A DNA stretch of 64,000 nt from Daphnia carinata (lineage: Eukaryota > Arthropoda > Branchiopoda > Diplostraca > Daphniidae). Under the pieces are notes generated by a model that was not told the DNA's origin, searched no databases, and was given only the letters and a program-made list of their open reading frames with translations. The stretch is taken from assembly GCF_022539665.2 (NCBI RefSeq), contig NC_081331.1, positions 14,044,638 through 14,108,637 on the forward strand, written 5' to 3'. Within the stretch, counting starts at the first letter, position 1. The number at the start of each line of letters is the position of its first letter. The position numbers were made by a program, and so were the translations under genes. Shown piece after piece: positions 12,560-26,084 of this stretch.

Positions 12560-15500
12560 GAAAAAATGGTGGGCGCCTCCTTGAGAGTGCCTTCGTGAGT
12601 CTCTATTTTTTTTTTTTTTTTTTTTTTTTTATCTCTCTCTCTCTCTGTTGCCTGCCTGTTTACTGGAGAGGAAGGAACCAACCAACAGAAAACAGAAAAA
12701 ATCGATTTTCCCTCAAGGACTGCCTTCTCTTTCTTGTGAACACATTTCATCACCTGGTCGTCCTCCACTTTATCCTCCACCCCCTCTTTCTCTTTCAACT
12801 ATTCCTTTCTATACACGACGCTTCTTCTTCACAACAAAAACTCTCCATTTCGCTTGAGAAAAAAAAAAAAAAGAAGAAGAAGAGAACGATGAGCGATGGC
12901 GTGTCTCCATATCTCCCTCGCGTACAAGCGTGATAATGTACCTGGTTCTTTTCTTTTTTCTGGTTCGCATCGTTTCGTCGGCAATGCTTTTTTTTACCTG
13001 CCCATTTCTCAACATTCCGTCGTCATGTCTCCCCCTTGAGGTTTTTTTATTTCTCAAGTATTGTAATGGTTCATTGATGGATAGCATTTATATGGAACCT
13101 TCCATGTTCTTAATTTTTTTAAGGTTTTAGACTAGCGTGATTCGAATACTTTTTTGATGAATACGACCAGAATCTTGGAACACGAACCTTTCTCTTTCCT
13201 TTTCTTTTTTTTTTTTTTTTTTTGTTTTAAGATTCATTTAGTTTATTTGCAATTTCAATGCATTGTACGTAACTATGCATATCCGGGATCTGGTTCTGTG
13301 CACAGTACAAGGTAAAACCCTCGAAGGAAAAAAAACTATAAAATTACACATTTGCATTTTATTGTACCGGCCAATTCTGATATCCTGCTAAGATTAATAC
13401 GATGACTGGAGGGCTGAGTTAATTTACCGCACGTGATCCATCAGCGCCGACAAGCTGACGATCGAGGCTGATCATTCGTTTTATTACACACAGTATGCAA
13501 CACACATTAACAGTATTTTGGAATTTAATTAAAGATGGAGGCCGGCGAAAAATGACCTAATCGCTAGCGTTTTGATGTCCAAATAGGACCTAAATATGTG
13601 ATGTGATAGTTTCACTTTTGGATCAAAAACAGTTATTATATGACACTGTCATCGTCAGATGCCTCACGAAACATCAATTTCGCTTAAAGACATTAGGAAC
13701 TCTTTTCCCCATGTGCGGCCTTTGAAATGAACAAGAAAGTCGGAAAAGAGAAATCTTTTAAAGTCAATAGACGGCTGGTTTATGCAAGGCGCGTTGGAGC
13801 TATACTGGAACTGAAAGGCAAAAAAAGAAGAATTTGCCAGTGTGGTTTCACTTGGTTCGGCACCGTGCGAATATGGCATGCCAATTGTGAGGAAGAAAAA
13901 AAGGAAAATGCTTTGACTTTAACCGAAATAGAAGGACTAACATAAGCGCCGTTAATGGTCATGCCTTTGCGAGCAGAGCCCCTCTTCGTTTCTCTACGTA
14001 TTTCTTTTGTTGTCGATTTCAGGTTATCACACTTTCACCTACGTCCGCGTGCGTGTAATAACACCGTCCGCACATACAAACCATTCCTTGCTTATATATC
14101 ACATGCACGCATCATCTTGTGTTCAGCCTATGTTATTAGCAATCGTTGGTCCAAGACAAACAATAAGGGAACTGGCCGGTTGAGGTATTTGTATTCTGCG
14201 TACGCTTGCAAAATGAATAAGGATCGCGAAAAGAAAAATGGCAGACATGATGTCTCTGCCGGTCAGAAGATGATGGTCGCCACGCCCCAGGGTCTACGCC
14301 CCTTTAACAGCCTTTTTCAAAAAGCTCATGACTGAAAGCTGTAATGGCTAATAACGTACCACGTATTGCACATAAGAAAGTCTATAGATGCACGCAGATA
14401 TTGGCTTATTTCGTCATGACTCCATTTCTCGTTATAAACAACTTCGATCTTCAATCGGCAAGTTTCCGTCTGATCGATGTCTTATCGATTTGCTTCTGCT
14501 CTTACACTCTTACATAGTTCGACATAATGATGGCAAGGATATTCCGTATCAGTAGCCTACCTATATATCGACAGCCCACCGTTAAAGAACTGGAACTCTT
14601 GGGCTTCCGGTTGTTGGTCAACCGCGTTCGTGATTTGGTTTTGCCCATTCATTTGTTTTGAACTGGAGGTTGTACCGGATTAGTATATGATATGAAAATT
14701 CCTATAAAACGTAACCCTATGTGATGGTTACAAAAAAAAAATGAAAGTCTCAAATGCGCATCTCCTCGACCTGTACATCGATTCCATCTAACCAAGAAAA
14801 ATAAAACGGGGTCAAATGGTTTGGAATTCACGAATCTACCCCCGGACAAGGAGGTTGTAATGACTGGGTGGAACACTTAACAATTCATTTTTTCAAAAAA
14901 CATTTCGCAGAAGACCTACGAAAAAAAAAAACGAGGACAAACGTCAATCAGGCAGACTGTTCTTCATCTTTAACCTATCATTATCAATGGTATAATTTTC
15001 ACGTTGGAGGCCGATGTTGACGTCGCTAAATAGTGTTAAGCATGCCGACGGTGCATACAAACTGACACGGTTGATTACTCACGCGTAACGTCCACACAAG
15101 GCGTGTGGTCACGACTGTGTCATCTTCTTCGGCGTGTCAAGGTTGTCGGATCTCAAGCGTAAAGAACTCGTGAGTCCGGCAGTGAAACACTCTAATCACC
15201 CAACAGTGGAGAAAAAAAAAGCTGACGACTTGATTACACTTGCTAACAGTAGCTAAAAATAAGAAAGCGCACCTGTAGTTTTTTACTATTAGAACGACCT
15301 TGCTTCTTTTACCTGTTCAACTTGCGGTTCTTTTCTTTGGAATGTTTTCCTTTTTACCTAAGTTTTTTTTCCTTCTCTTTTTCTAAACTTTAGCTGCGCA
15401 CTTTACCACCGCATCTGTGCCACACACGTACCAGTCAATTGAATCCCGCGGCTGAACGATGTCAGAAAAAAAAAAGAAATATTTAGAGTCGCATATACGG

Positions 15501-17430
15501 GAGGTCAACCGCAAAGTTCGTGCAGGACTTTTTTGAGGTTAGTCACCAGAGGGATTCGTAAGAATTGCAAAGAGCGTCTCGTGTGTCACGCATAATCGTC
15601 GTGATGGCAGCGTGTCCGCTCGCTATTCGTCATACATCGTCGTTTTTGAAGGACGAACATCAAACACACCGCGTCATCATTCACAGCAGCATAACTTGCA
15701 TACGGCACGTAGTTAACGGCCGTAGGTAACGAGCAGCGCGGGAATAAGGTCAATTCTCTCAGTGTGCCTCATGGTATACGTTATGGAATTTAGATGCGTC
15801 TGTCCCTTTTTATATATCAAACAACGTCAATAGCCTTACTGATGACGAGGCACATGGAGCGAAAGGACAATTCAAGTACAGTACATCGTCAGAGATTTTT
15901 ATGGGTTTTCCTCTTACTCCGTGTGAACTGCAAGAGTTGAACAAAGCAACAAGCTTTTAGAAAATTGAAGAATGAGGGACGATTTGTTATAGGTGGACGT
16001 GCAATTCGGAATGGCCGATTGCAAAAGAAACCCATGGAAATGGCAGAGCCATGAAGGGACAGCATTGGCCAACGTGCACAAACGCCGAAGATCGTGATTT
16101 ATGGAGATGGCAAATATGCAGTGGTAAATCAAATAAAAGGAAAGCGCAAAAAAAAAAAGAACAATAGAACAAAAATGGCATTAACATTGTGAATATAATG
16201 CCATAAAGTGAAGATGGCGAAGAACTGGCATCATTTCCGTGCGCTACACGAAACCCATTGAGCGCGCGAAATATATTTTTATTTTATTACGAACATGATC
16301 GTAAATTTACCACGACTAAAGCTTTGCTTATTCGTAGCCGACATTTGAATATTGTGGTGTTCCAGCCACATGGTAACTAGAAACTTCTTCCTTTATCAGC
16401 TGTCCTTTTGCAAGTTGTGTTCCTATATTTTCTTAGGCGTTCTATAATTTGAATCGATTTAACTTACCAAACATTTCTATATGATGAAAATTAATATCTA
16501 ATAAAAGTGAAAGTGAAACTTCTATTCATTCGCGATGCGTGAGTGAATTAAAAATGAATATTCGATCATCAAAGGACCTGATGAAAGGATTGGATCTTAA
16601 GCGGGTCGAGTGGTTCCCACGGAATCAGTAAACGAAATTGTGCAATCATTAAGCAAACATCCTTTAAGCGAACCACAGCCGGTTTTATGTATAGCCTTTA
16701 ATTATTATTATTGTTGTAGTTTAGTGGTGGTATATTGTACAGGTCAAGTGAGTCTCGTCTCGGAGAGAGCGATTAAACGAATGACAATAAAATAAAAGGG
16801 ACATTGTTAAATGTTGAGAGATCAGAGAGAGAGAAAGAGAGAGAGAGAGAGAAAGGAGGCCATGACAACAAGCTCCGTTAAAACCCACACATAAAAAATG
16901 CAGGCAAATACACATTGGTTACAACGTTTACACCTTTTGGCAAATGCAGGTGGAAAGAAAATTTCAAAAAAAGAAAAGAACATCACCAAAGAAAACTTGA
17001 ATAGCGCGAGAGCTATTTGATTTGATGATGATGCGATACGTGAATTGAGGAAGAGATGGACCTTTGCCAAATGGTTGGCAAAAACAAAAAAAAAAAAACG
17101 AACGAAAATTACTGTGTGTGTGTGCCTTATCAATCTTATCGTTTACCTGAATTCACATCTCAATGCTCCGTCACAATGGAAATGCAAACGAAATACGCGA
17201 AAAGTTGATGCTTACGCCACCGTGTTCATTGCTTTTTTTTTTTTTTGAATAGGCAGGGAAGGGTATGAGGTACACGGAGGAGGAGAAAGGAAGATGGGTC
17301 GTCACGATTTCCCTGCTGCTTATAGATGGTTCGTAATTTTCTTTTGGGTTGGAAGGGAGATTCCCTGTTTTTCATTCTCGCCTTGTGCAGTTCAACACTG
17401 TGTCTGTTTGATCGCAAGAGAAATTTTTCG
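12560..17430. other. Intergenic, no gene recognised
   Basis: Long spacer with T tracts (about 12607-12630 and 13208-13223) and a GA-rich tract at about 16823-16853. Several open frames of 60-130 codons exist on both strands, but they lack splice context, signal peptides or known motifs. Confidence 0.55.
16823..16853. repeat. GA-rich microsatellite
   Basis: An imperfect AGAGAG tract with one AAAG interruption. Confidence 0.85.
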
Positions 17431-17431
17431 C

Positions 17432-17439
17432 TATAAAAG
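17432..17439 (+). promoter_or_regulatory. TATA box of cuticle gene 17509-18001
   Basis: TATAAAAG, followed about 30 bases later by an initiator-like TTCAGA (17462-17467) and then the start codon at 17509. Confidence 0.7.
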
Positions 17440-17508
17440 CTGCACGTCCGACAGCTAGAACTTCAGAAGCTTTCTTGCTCATCTCGCAACCAAAAGCAAC
17501 AATCCAAC

Positions 17509-18001
17509 ATGCAACCGGTAAGCGTTTCATCTCCTTAAACATTGACAAATGTTGAATGTGTATGGTGGTATACAGAATAGCGATTTTAATGATAATTAAT
17601 TCTTAAATCATTTTCGATTTAGATTTTCGCCATTGCTCTTTTCGCTGCCTTAGTGGCCATCGCCTCATCCGCACCTCAAGGCGGAAACACTCCAGTGCCG
17701 ATTCTCAGTTCCGAATTCGATCAGAAGGAGGATGGCAGCTATTCCTTCTCGTAATTCAACCATTTTTCCCATAAATTCCATCAATTTCGCAGTACAAATA
17801 ATTTAATAAATGACTTGAATCAGGTACGAAACCGGAGATGGTATTAAGCGATCAGAGGCTGGAGCCCAAAAGAAGATCGGCGAAGAGACTGGATCTACTT
17901 CCAACGGTAGCATCTCATGGAAAACACCCGAAGGCAAAACTGTTACCATCACCTTCGTAGCTGACGAGAGGGGATTCCAACCTAAAGTCACCGTTTCATA
18001 A
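17509..18001 (+). CDS. RR-1 cuticle protein with truncated RR end
   Basis: Predicted 104-residue secreted cuticle protein and the only plus-strand member of the cluster. Coding exons are 17509-17517 (Met-Gln-Pro), 17623-17750 and 17824-18001. The signal peptide IFAIALFAALVAIASSA follows the first intron. The RR-1 domain begins DGSYSFSYETGDGIKR and proceeds through ISWKTPEGKTVTITF to VADERGFQP. It then stops after KVTVS, so the conserved G.HLPTPPP ending is absent. A codon series resembling that ending (PGLPIPPN, then a stop) occurs at 18025-18051 in another frame, which suggests an indel has shortened the protein. Chitin binding is expected from the family, but the missing end makes this member less certain. 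Confidence 0.88.
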
Positions 18002-18100
18002 GAACGTTCATCTCTCAACTGGATCCTGGATTACCGATTCCGCCAAACTGATCCGCCCTATCTGATGATATGCCCAAAAAAAAATACCCACAAACAAAAG

Positions 18101-18165
18101 ATCCTTACTTTATATCATTACATTTCGAAACCACAATTTCGAGTGTAATGATATAAAGTGAGGAT
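18101..18165. repeat. Near-perfect inverted repeat (hairpin) after cuticle gene
   Basis: The left arm 18101-18130 (ATCCTTACTTTATATCATTA and onward) pairs with the right arm 18137-18165, with about two mismatches and one bulged base around a six-base loop. It lies 100 bases after the stop codon of the cuticle gene. It could be a transcribed 3' stem or a tiny inverted-repeat element. Confidence 0.8.
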
Positions 18166-18169
18166 TTGA

Positions 18170-21100
18170 GTTATTTTTGTTCCAATTTAGCTACGTAAGA
18201 AAACGAAATCCAATTTGAAAAATTGGCGCCAATATTCCTATACTATATTTCCTATTTCTGATTATTCCTAAATTCTATTGTCTATACATTACTTGATACA
18301 ATACGCAACGCATCGAAATACATCTGTTTGTATACAACGTCTCTTTCTTTTCATCCGTTTAGATTTTATTTTAAATTTCGATTTAACTTTGCAGTGTGGC
18401 ATTCTCAGACGTCCGTGTACCGTCTGTGACTCAGCAGTACCGAATGACGAGGATTTTTTTTTCTTTTTCTTTAAGCTTGAAAATGTTTACCTTCACCGGC
18501 TAGTGTATGATACTTTGGCTGCTGGGCCAATGGAGCAGCAGCAGGTGTCAAATGCGTGGGGGGGAAAGACACGCAGACTGGCGGTCGGCGTCTGTTTTTG
18601 TGTGTCTGCCGATGTAAATCACACGGGAAAAAAAGAAAGAGAAAAACAAAAAAATCTACTTTCACTTTTTTTTTTTTCTAGTCGTTTCTTGAGGGTCTTT
18701 TGCTAGAGTTGCCGGGCTGGTTTAGCAGGTTTGTCCGTTCTTCTGGCTTTTTACCAATAACGTGTTACTAGGAGTGTTGCTATACACACATACACTGTGC
18801 TTTTCTTTTTACGCGCTCCCTGTTTTTCTACAGAACTTCTTGTCATTAGGAAAAGCTGGTCTGCTTAAGAAAGAACCTCTTTCTGCTCTCTATAAACGTA
18901 CATACAAAAAATTCAAGTTTTAACGTGTCATTCGGGTGCTGCATCAGCCAGTTTTCGCCTTAAAAACAGGCAATACAAACCAATACGAAAGTGTTCGTTT
19001 GACTGAATCGGGCTCAGTTTCGTCCAAATTTAACGTTTTCTTTGAACTCGTACCTTAGCTGGGATGATGTCTAAATACGAGGAAAATGGGCGTGACACTT
19101 TCCAGAGTAATAAAGCCGTCTTTAACTATTAACTGCGATCGGATTATGCAATCAATGAGAATCAATGATATGCCTTGCGTGACTCATCCGATATTGAAGA
19201 CCACCCTGTTTGTTTATTGAAGGGGAAAACCGGACTAGAATAACTTTCAATAAAGGGAAAACACAATACGACTAGAAATCGAAAGTGTAAAAGAAATATC
19301 ATGGTACTTAAGACCAAATAAGCTAACACAAATAAATTAGGTAGCTATAAAATTTTCGGACTCAGCATACATTCGAAATCGAAAAAGCGAATGAATTTTT
19401 TCTTGCATGCCAACGACATCTGTTTTAGAACATTGCAACCATGTTTTTTTTGCCACTTGTGAATTAAAAATTCAATATATATTACCAATTAGCTTAATAA
19501 AGCTAAGCTTTTCGTGCAGAATTTTTTATGGGTCGCTATGTTGCTAGTAAGGCCAGCGTACGTGTATATGTTTTCCAACCATTTCGGTAATGATTGCTTT
19601 CGCAACATGCATAATACACACAAATCTGTTCTAATTTTCAAAATGGAGCACACTTTTTTTGTTATTCAAAAGACCAAAACATTAATCTTGTGTGACAGGA
19701 CCGGGCCTGCTCATTGGACGCTGGTAGCCTAGTTTGCTAATTTGTATTCGATTGCTTGAAAGACCAAAAAACTAAGAAACATTTCCGCTACAAGGATTTA
19801 AATCTTAAAAGGCGATTAAACTCCGCGTTTGGTACAAGCAATTTCAAATTAAGCATATTCCGGTTACTTATTGCGCTATTAGTACTCCTGCTGCCATCTG
19901 TTGGCTGAATGTAGTATCTTTGTGTATGTCTGTTCGGAGGCGCAAGAAGTCGAGTGGTCAGGAAGAGTTAGCAGTTCAAATTGAGTAATTGTTCAGTAGT
20001 AGTAAACGTTGTATTCCCTTCAACGTGTGTTAGTATGCCGTAACTTGCCAACGATCAAGGAAATGCTCTTTGACGAGTAAGCACATGAAATTGTACGTAA
20101 CTGAGAAAATGCCTGATGGGCTTCATCCCCTGAAAACTATTTGTAAGTTAACTGGCTAAGCTTTTCCCATCCAAAATAGTATTTATGGTGGGTCCTATCA
20201 ATGTTTTGGTCCTTAGAGCAAAGTTCTTTTTCCTTTTCTTAGGTTTCTCAACATCATCTAGTTTTTTAGTTAAGCAACGGTCTGCTAAAGCCTCCAAGGA
20301 GTCATCATGTGGAACTCTAGAACTTTACTTTCTCAGCTGGATGTTATCCTAAGCTTTGTGTTAACTAGAATTGTTCACAGATAGTTGGATACAAGCAGAC
20401 TCCTACCGTAGGGATTTTGGTTAGCAACAACTTTCCAACACTCTTAAAATATTTATGTGATACCGTAATTATGTTGGGAAAGTGGCCATAAGACCATATT
20501 TCAAAGATGAGCTAGAAGCCATTTAAAATGTTGTAATCATGCAAAATATTTTGCTTGTTCTTAACATTCCATGTAAGGTATGTTTCCCTACTTGGATTTT
20601 CTTATTGGAACGAAACCTTAACAAATTGCAAAGAAAATCAGCAATAATTCATAGCAAGTGAAAGGAAAGTATTTCCACAGATTTAAGTGCTTTGGGATTA
20701 ATGAGCATTAGCAGTGACAAAGATTATCCGATCGCCTTGTCCAAATCCACCCATCAACGTTTAACCACTTGTACCAGTTAGTTATTATAAATGAGGATTG
20801 ACTGTTGATAGCGTAGCCATTCTCTTCTCATCGCGTGATTAAAGAATCACCTTGACACGGAGCGAGTTCCTAGGAAATCGCTTTCCCTTTGTTCGCGAGC
20901 GGAACGAGTGCTTTTTAAAAATGCTGTTTTGGCACGACCGCAAAAATAACGGTATATTGGATGCGTGACAAGAAGTTGTTCAACGTTCAAATTTATTTTC
21001 TCGCAATTCTTGGGGTTGCATAATACGTTCCTAGAACTGTCATAACCATTCGCCCCATAAATAAGAGCATCGCAATATGCTACTTCGAGTTTAAAAGATG

Positions 21101-23826
21101 TAGCAATATACCAGCTCAGGTTTTGTTCCCATTTAAAAATTTATTTAGCACCAGTAGGTTACTACTTGTTGTACAGGTTTAAGGTACTAGTTTTTGAGCA
21201 GTAAAGTTGAATTTCCAAACTGGACTATATTTGTACTTTTCATTTGTTGTTGTGGTAGGTAACACCTCTCTCTTTGATTCTTACTATTCGGTTCGTATGA
21301 AATATTATTATGAACAGCAGCAATTCACATTCCCTGACCAAGATTCCCTTATTGGGAAGCTCATATCTAGCCAAAAACCTTGAAAGTCAACCCATACTAT
21401 TTACCAAAAGTTCTTGTGAAAAGAAACACGAAGCTGTCTGACCAGGTTATAGGCTTCTGATCGATGAAAAGCGATTTGACAAACCCGATGCTGCCGTGAT
21501 TAGTTTCTTTCTGCTTTACTTATATTGTCAGTTATGACAATCGGCTAAATGACATGTATAGTAACAATTTTACTATGCAACAACCTTCAATGTCTATATA
21601 ATTGCTGCCGTACCCTTGAAAGTCCCTGTCGTAAGGTATAGGGCAAAACGATTTCTGTAGCGTAGCATAAAGTCGAAAACAAATGAAAACCGACGAGGCC
21701 ATGTTAGGACGTCTTTTTGTAGTACGTTTTTTTTATCATGTACTCCAACTTTCTCATTTTCGAAGAATTAAAATGTTTCTGTTCCTTTTCTCTTCCCTAA
21801 TAGCAATAAACATCTCGTCACTTGTTGATCCTGTGTCCTTGCTCTAATGCCCAGGGACTAGACTCTTTTTTTTTGGGTTCGGAATCATGCAACTAGTTTA
21901 AGACAAACCCTAGCGCATTATATCCCGTAAGGTAGCATATTTAAATTCGTATACAACTGTAAGCATTTTTTTTTCTTTCTAGATGAAGGCAATCACGCAA
22001 CGACCTTCCAAGGTCGTAACTACGCAGGTAAATTACCTCGAGCGTGGAATCGTGATAAACGAGCAGTTAACCAACTAAGGCCTTCCAGTTCTTTTGACGA
22101 TAAAAACAAAACAAAAAAAATCTCATTTGAAAAGTCCATCTATAAACGACGTCTTTATCCATTCACTGAAACTCTTTGTCAAGGTTTTGCCTGTTCCAAT
22201 GGAATAAGGCCATTCTTCAAGGGATGGGGTACTTCAGTTCCATGACGAAGCAGAAGTACTATCATGTCAATCCTGTTGTCAAAATCAAAAAATCCATCGT
22301 TCGTTTTCTAGAAAAATGAAATCGTCATAGATTTACTTAATACCTTTATCATTTGAATTTAAAACGTGGGCTTAAACCTGTTTCTTTTGTCAATAGAAAC
22401 CATAGCTGTTCGTGGTCTTCTTATATGGACGTTTGTGCGATTGACAGTTCAAGGGAATCACGTCCACGTGAAAATTCTTAACGAGAACTCATAAAAAAAC
22501 ATTTCTGCCATGGAACAATAGGTGCATCGCCATCCGCCAGATCAAGGAATTGTCAAACTTGATTCGTCGTTTTTCACCATTTTATGGATGGATGGCCAAA
22601 AATGGGAGGTCAGTGAAAGTTATTGTAGACTTAAAAAAAAAAAATCTTATAGTTTGTGTGTTAAGAAAATGAATATGGAAGTAAAAGTGTGTCGGACGCT
22701 AGCGAAATTTTTTTTTGGCGCCAGTTTGACGTAGAACCAGTAATTCACGCACCGTAATTCGAAACAACGATTTAAATTACCTGAAAAAAAATAAAACTCA
22801 TATTTTTTTTCGTTTCTCAAATGGCGATTCGTATTTCAAAGTTTGCTATCGATACGAATATGATAGCAGGATTTGTTTCCAGTTAGTCATGTAACTTGGT
22901 ACTTTATTGGCGACTGTAATGCAAAATATATCTTGTACGTGGATGAATACTGAAAGTGTAGGGGGTGGAAGATGGATTTGCCTGATAAATTCCATCTTTG
23001 ACACAGATGCATTGTTAATTCTAGTTTGATAAATGGTCTGATGAATGGGAATAGTGGTTGGGATGCACAACACTTCTCCTTCTTTATCTTTTTGTCGCCT
23101 ATTGTTAAAAATCGCTGTTTCACGTTTTTTTCCCGCATACATTTGCTATGGAAATGTGTGTGTCATGCCATCTGTTGGCATTCATTCAGCATCAGTTCAA
23201 TGTTGATTTTCGGCAAAAGTAGTATTGAACAACCTTATTTGGTCATCTCTAAGATCGTTGGAAGAAAGTGATAACGAATAATAGCCCTTCCGAAACTATC
23301 AGGACACAATCGCTGTTTTTTAATCACTGATATCAGTCTTCCGGAAAATGGACGCTTTTCTCTACGTTCGACGGACACTTGAAACCTTATGCCATCTGTT
23401 CGAATTCGTCCACAGAAAACAATATCCTTTTAGATGAACAATCGAAAACTTCAAAGTGTTCCACGCAGTACAGCCTATGTCTCTGCACAAATATTAAATG
23501 CTTCGCTTTGAAGATTTAGAAAATTATCTCGTAGAAAGGAGGTACTTAAAATTTCGTCCAAAAAAATTTACGAAACGAAGCAACAGATGGAAATGCGTTA
23601 TTTTTATAAATTTTTTTATACGAAACGAACGGAAGCCAAATCATAAACAACACAGGCCCGAACCACTTGCATTACAATAGGGCAATAGTGGACCTTTAAC
23701 CTTTTAATAGCCCACAAAAAAAACATGAAATTGGTTTTTGTAAGGCAATAGACTTTACCAACCCATTCCTGATAAGTGGATAGCGTCGTTTCAGATCGAA
23801 AAATGTTCGCTAAAGTAAAGATGAGG
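18170..23826. other. Gene desert
   Basis: About 5.6 kb with no supported gene. Open frames are few and short, especially between 19.7 and 22.5 kb. The short motif GCCATCTGTTGGC occurs twice (about 19891 and 23168), with a shorter copy near 23389. No tRNA-like fold or known repeat was recognised. Confidence 0.55.
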
Positions 23827-25251
23827 TTAAGGAGTCACTATAACTTTTCCGATGTTTTCCCGTTGAGAAAGTCTATTTGTAGCTTCAGTAATCTGACAAG
23901 AAAAATACGTAAATATAAAATAAATATAAATAAATCAAAGTTCTATAATATTCTACCTGACTAAAAGTCCACACAGAGTCAATTTGAGGTCGGATCACTT
24001 TTTTCTCATACAATTCGAAAAGATGAAGTATAGCCTCTCGATATCTTTCAGGAAGTCGAGTTTTCACATGGGTCAAGTGAAATCCGGCAACGACACGGCT
24101 ATTGAGAACTAGATCAATTGGTTTTATAGTGGCTGAGTACCACCAGCTTCTAAAAATTCGCCATAAACTAAGTGTCTCTCCAGCAATCATATCGTTGGCA
24201 CCTATGTTCAGTCGTCAACGAGTCAGTTCCATCAGAAATTAGTATAGTATTATGACATTCTCAAACCTATGAGAATAGCTCTTCCTAAATCCTTTACCAA
24301 CAGTTGAGTGCGCCGAAAATTATCGCCCGATGTGCAATCAAGCGCAATATCTACTCCTTGAGGACATGCCGCTTTAACAGCCGCATCCCAACAAGGGTCC
24401 TTCGAATCTATGGTGACATCGACGCCATTTGCTCTAATAGCTTCGTGCTTGCTACTGGACGCCAAACCAACTACGCGAACATTTGGTATGCTTTTGGCCA
24501 ACTGTGTTGCTGCCCAACCAACTCCACCTATCCACGAGAAACTGGTTATACATACAAATAGCACCAACAAAAATTATTCAATTTTACCTGCTGCCGAAGG
24601 TATTAAAACAGTTTGATTGCTGCGGAGGTTCCCAATGTCAAATAAGCAGAAATATGCCGTTAGATAATTCACTGGAAAAGCTGCTGCCTCATCAAAGGAC
24701 ATGGATTCTGGCACTACAAAACAACTAGATGATTCAATACATACAAATTCTGTTTGAAGACCTGGTTTTCCTGTATGAATCAAAACTCTGTCCCCTTCCT
24801 AAACAACAATAAATACAGATATGATTTATGTTAAATGTATTACAGGTCAAAAATCACACAATGAATATAAATAATGAAACTTCATTTAAGAAACAAAAAT
24901 AGGTTTTTTATGTTACCTTCAAATTCTCAACTTTTGATCCAACACCAACTACAACACCAGAACACTCTAATCCCATAATAAATGGGGGCCCAGGCTCATT
25001 GCGAACAAGACCTTGTCTAGTATAAATATCAGCAAAATTTAGCCCACATGATTTCACTTTCACGATCACTTGTCCACCTTCGGGGTTACGGTTGAATGGA
25101 AGATGCTGCACCTGACTTATTCAATGTTTAAATTTCAACACATTAGACCAACAAAATTGCAAGTAAAATTAAGTAATCAGTTACACCTTACCTGAATTTT
25201 GTCGAGCCCACCGTAACCACTGAGTACTACTGAAAGAGACGAATCTTCCAT
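23827..25251 (-). CDS. VAT1-like NAD(P)-binding quinone oxidoreductase
   Basis: Predicted 345-residue medium-chain oxidoreductase (zinc-independent quinone reductase branch), closest in pattern to synaptic vesicle membrane protein VAT-1 homologs. Six coding exons: 25192-25251, 24917-25111, 24588-24798, 24267-24527, 23957-24201, 23892-23827. The GroES-like N-terminal part carries CGLNFADIYTRQG and GLECSGVV. The nucleotide-binding turn is AAGGVGWAATQLAK, formed across the exon 3/4 junction. Then follow SSKHEAIRANGV and GVDIALDCTSG, and the C-terminal part has the VAT1-like FRSWWYS, VVAGFHLTHV and IRPQIDSVWTFSQ. No zinc-ligand Cys/His set is evident. Family members reduce quinones with NADPH in the cytosol or on membranes. 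The substrate here is unknown. No TATA box was seen, which suits a broadly expressed gene. Confidence 0.93.
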
Positions 25252-25379
25252 TGTCACGTTCTATTACTTTCGAGGATTTAACGGTATAGAGAACCAAACA
25301 CTGGCAATATCATTCGAGTCGATGTCGACGCTTGTTCGACATCATAACAAACAGAAATGGCATCTAGTGAGAATAATTG

Positions 25380-25640
25380 TTACGAAACGTATACGAAAAA
25401 GTCAGGCTTATTTAGTCGGGCTTAAAAAAATTTTCTGCAAAAACGGGCACTCATCGGAATTGGTCGGATATTACAGGATATACTCAAACTTGAATGCTGA
25501 TTCCCATAAAATTTTTGTTTTTTTCATGAAGTCAACCGTTTTGGAAATCTACCGAATACTTCTGCTGCCTCGCGTTAGCGATATAGCGTACTGGCGCGCT
25601 AGCATTGTGTCAAATATGCGGTGTATTTCAAAAAACGATT
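25380..25640 (+). repeat. Dispersed repeat, copy 1 (direct)
   Basis: Shares long blocks with 26085-26330, including TTTAGTCGGGCTTAA, TGCAAAAAC, TTGAATGCTGATTCC and GCGTACTGGCGCGCTAGCAT. Similarity is high but clearly diverged, so this is an old copy. No coding capacity. Confidence 0.85.
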
Positions 25641-25795
25641 GACTTGATGAAAAAATAGAAATATTCCTGGAATCAGCATTCAATTTTACGTATGTCCTGT
25701 GATATTCAACCAATTCTGATGAGTGTAAGTTTTTGCAGAAAATGTTTTTAAGCCCGACTAAATAAGCCCGACTTTTCTTATTTTTGTGTTTTTTA
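25616..25795 (-). repeat. Dispersed repeat, copy 2 (inverted)
   Basis: The reverse complement of this segment matches parts of copies 1 and 3: GGAATCAGCATTCAATTTTA at about 25669, TTTTTGCAGAAAATG, and AAGCCCGACTAAATAAGCCC at about 25752. Together with copy 3 it forms terminal inverted repeats of roughly 120-170 bases around an internal segment of about 300 bases, a foldback or MITE-like layout. Confidence 0.8.
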
Positions 25796-26084
25796 GGTTT
25801 AACTCAAAAACTATAAGGCCAATTGTATAATAAATTTCATATCCATTCTAAGCACTCAATTCTAAATCGAAATTATGTATTTTAGGCGAAATTAAAAATT
25901 TAGCCAAAAACGAAAAAGTGCAAAGGCTATATAGCCTTACCACTTTTGTCAAAATCGGTCAAAAATGACATCTCTTGGAATTCGATGAAAGTCACACAGT
26001 AAAATCAAAATTTAACGCCGATTCAGAAAAAGCCATTTGTTTTCTTGTCAAGTTTTCCGTTTTCGAGTTACACCGAGTATTCGT

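Noticed and set aside
12496-12933. 145-codon plus-strand frame
   Set aside because: Dominated by poly-Phe, poly-Leu and poly-Lys from T and A tracts, and overlaps the promoter of the minus-strand cuticle gene.
13727-14335. Two neighbouring plus-strand frames that might be exons of one gene
   Set aside because: No consistent splice sites join them and neither shows a known motif.
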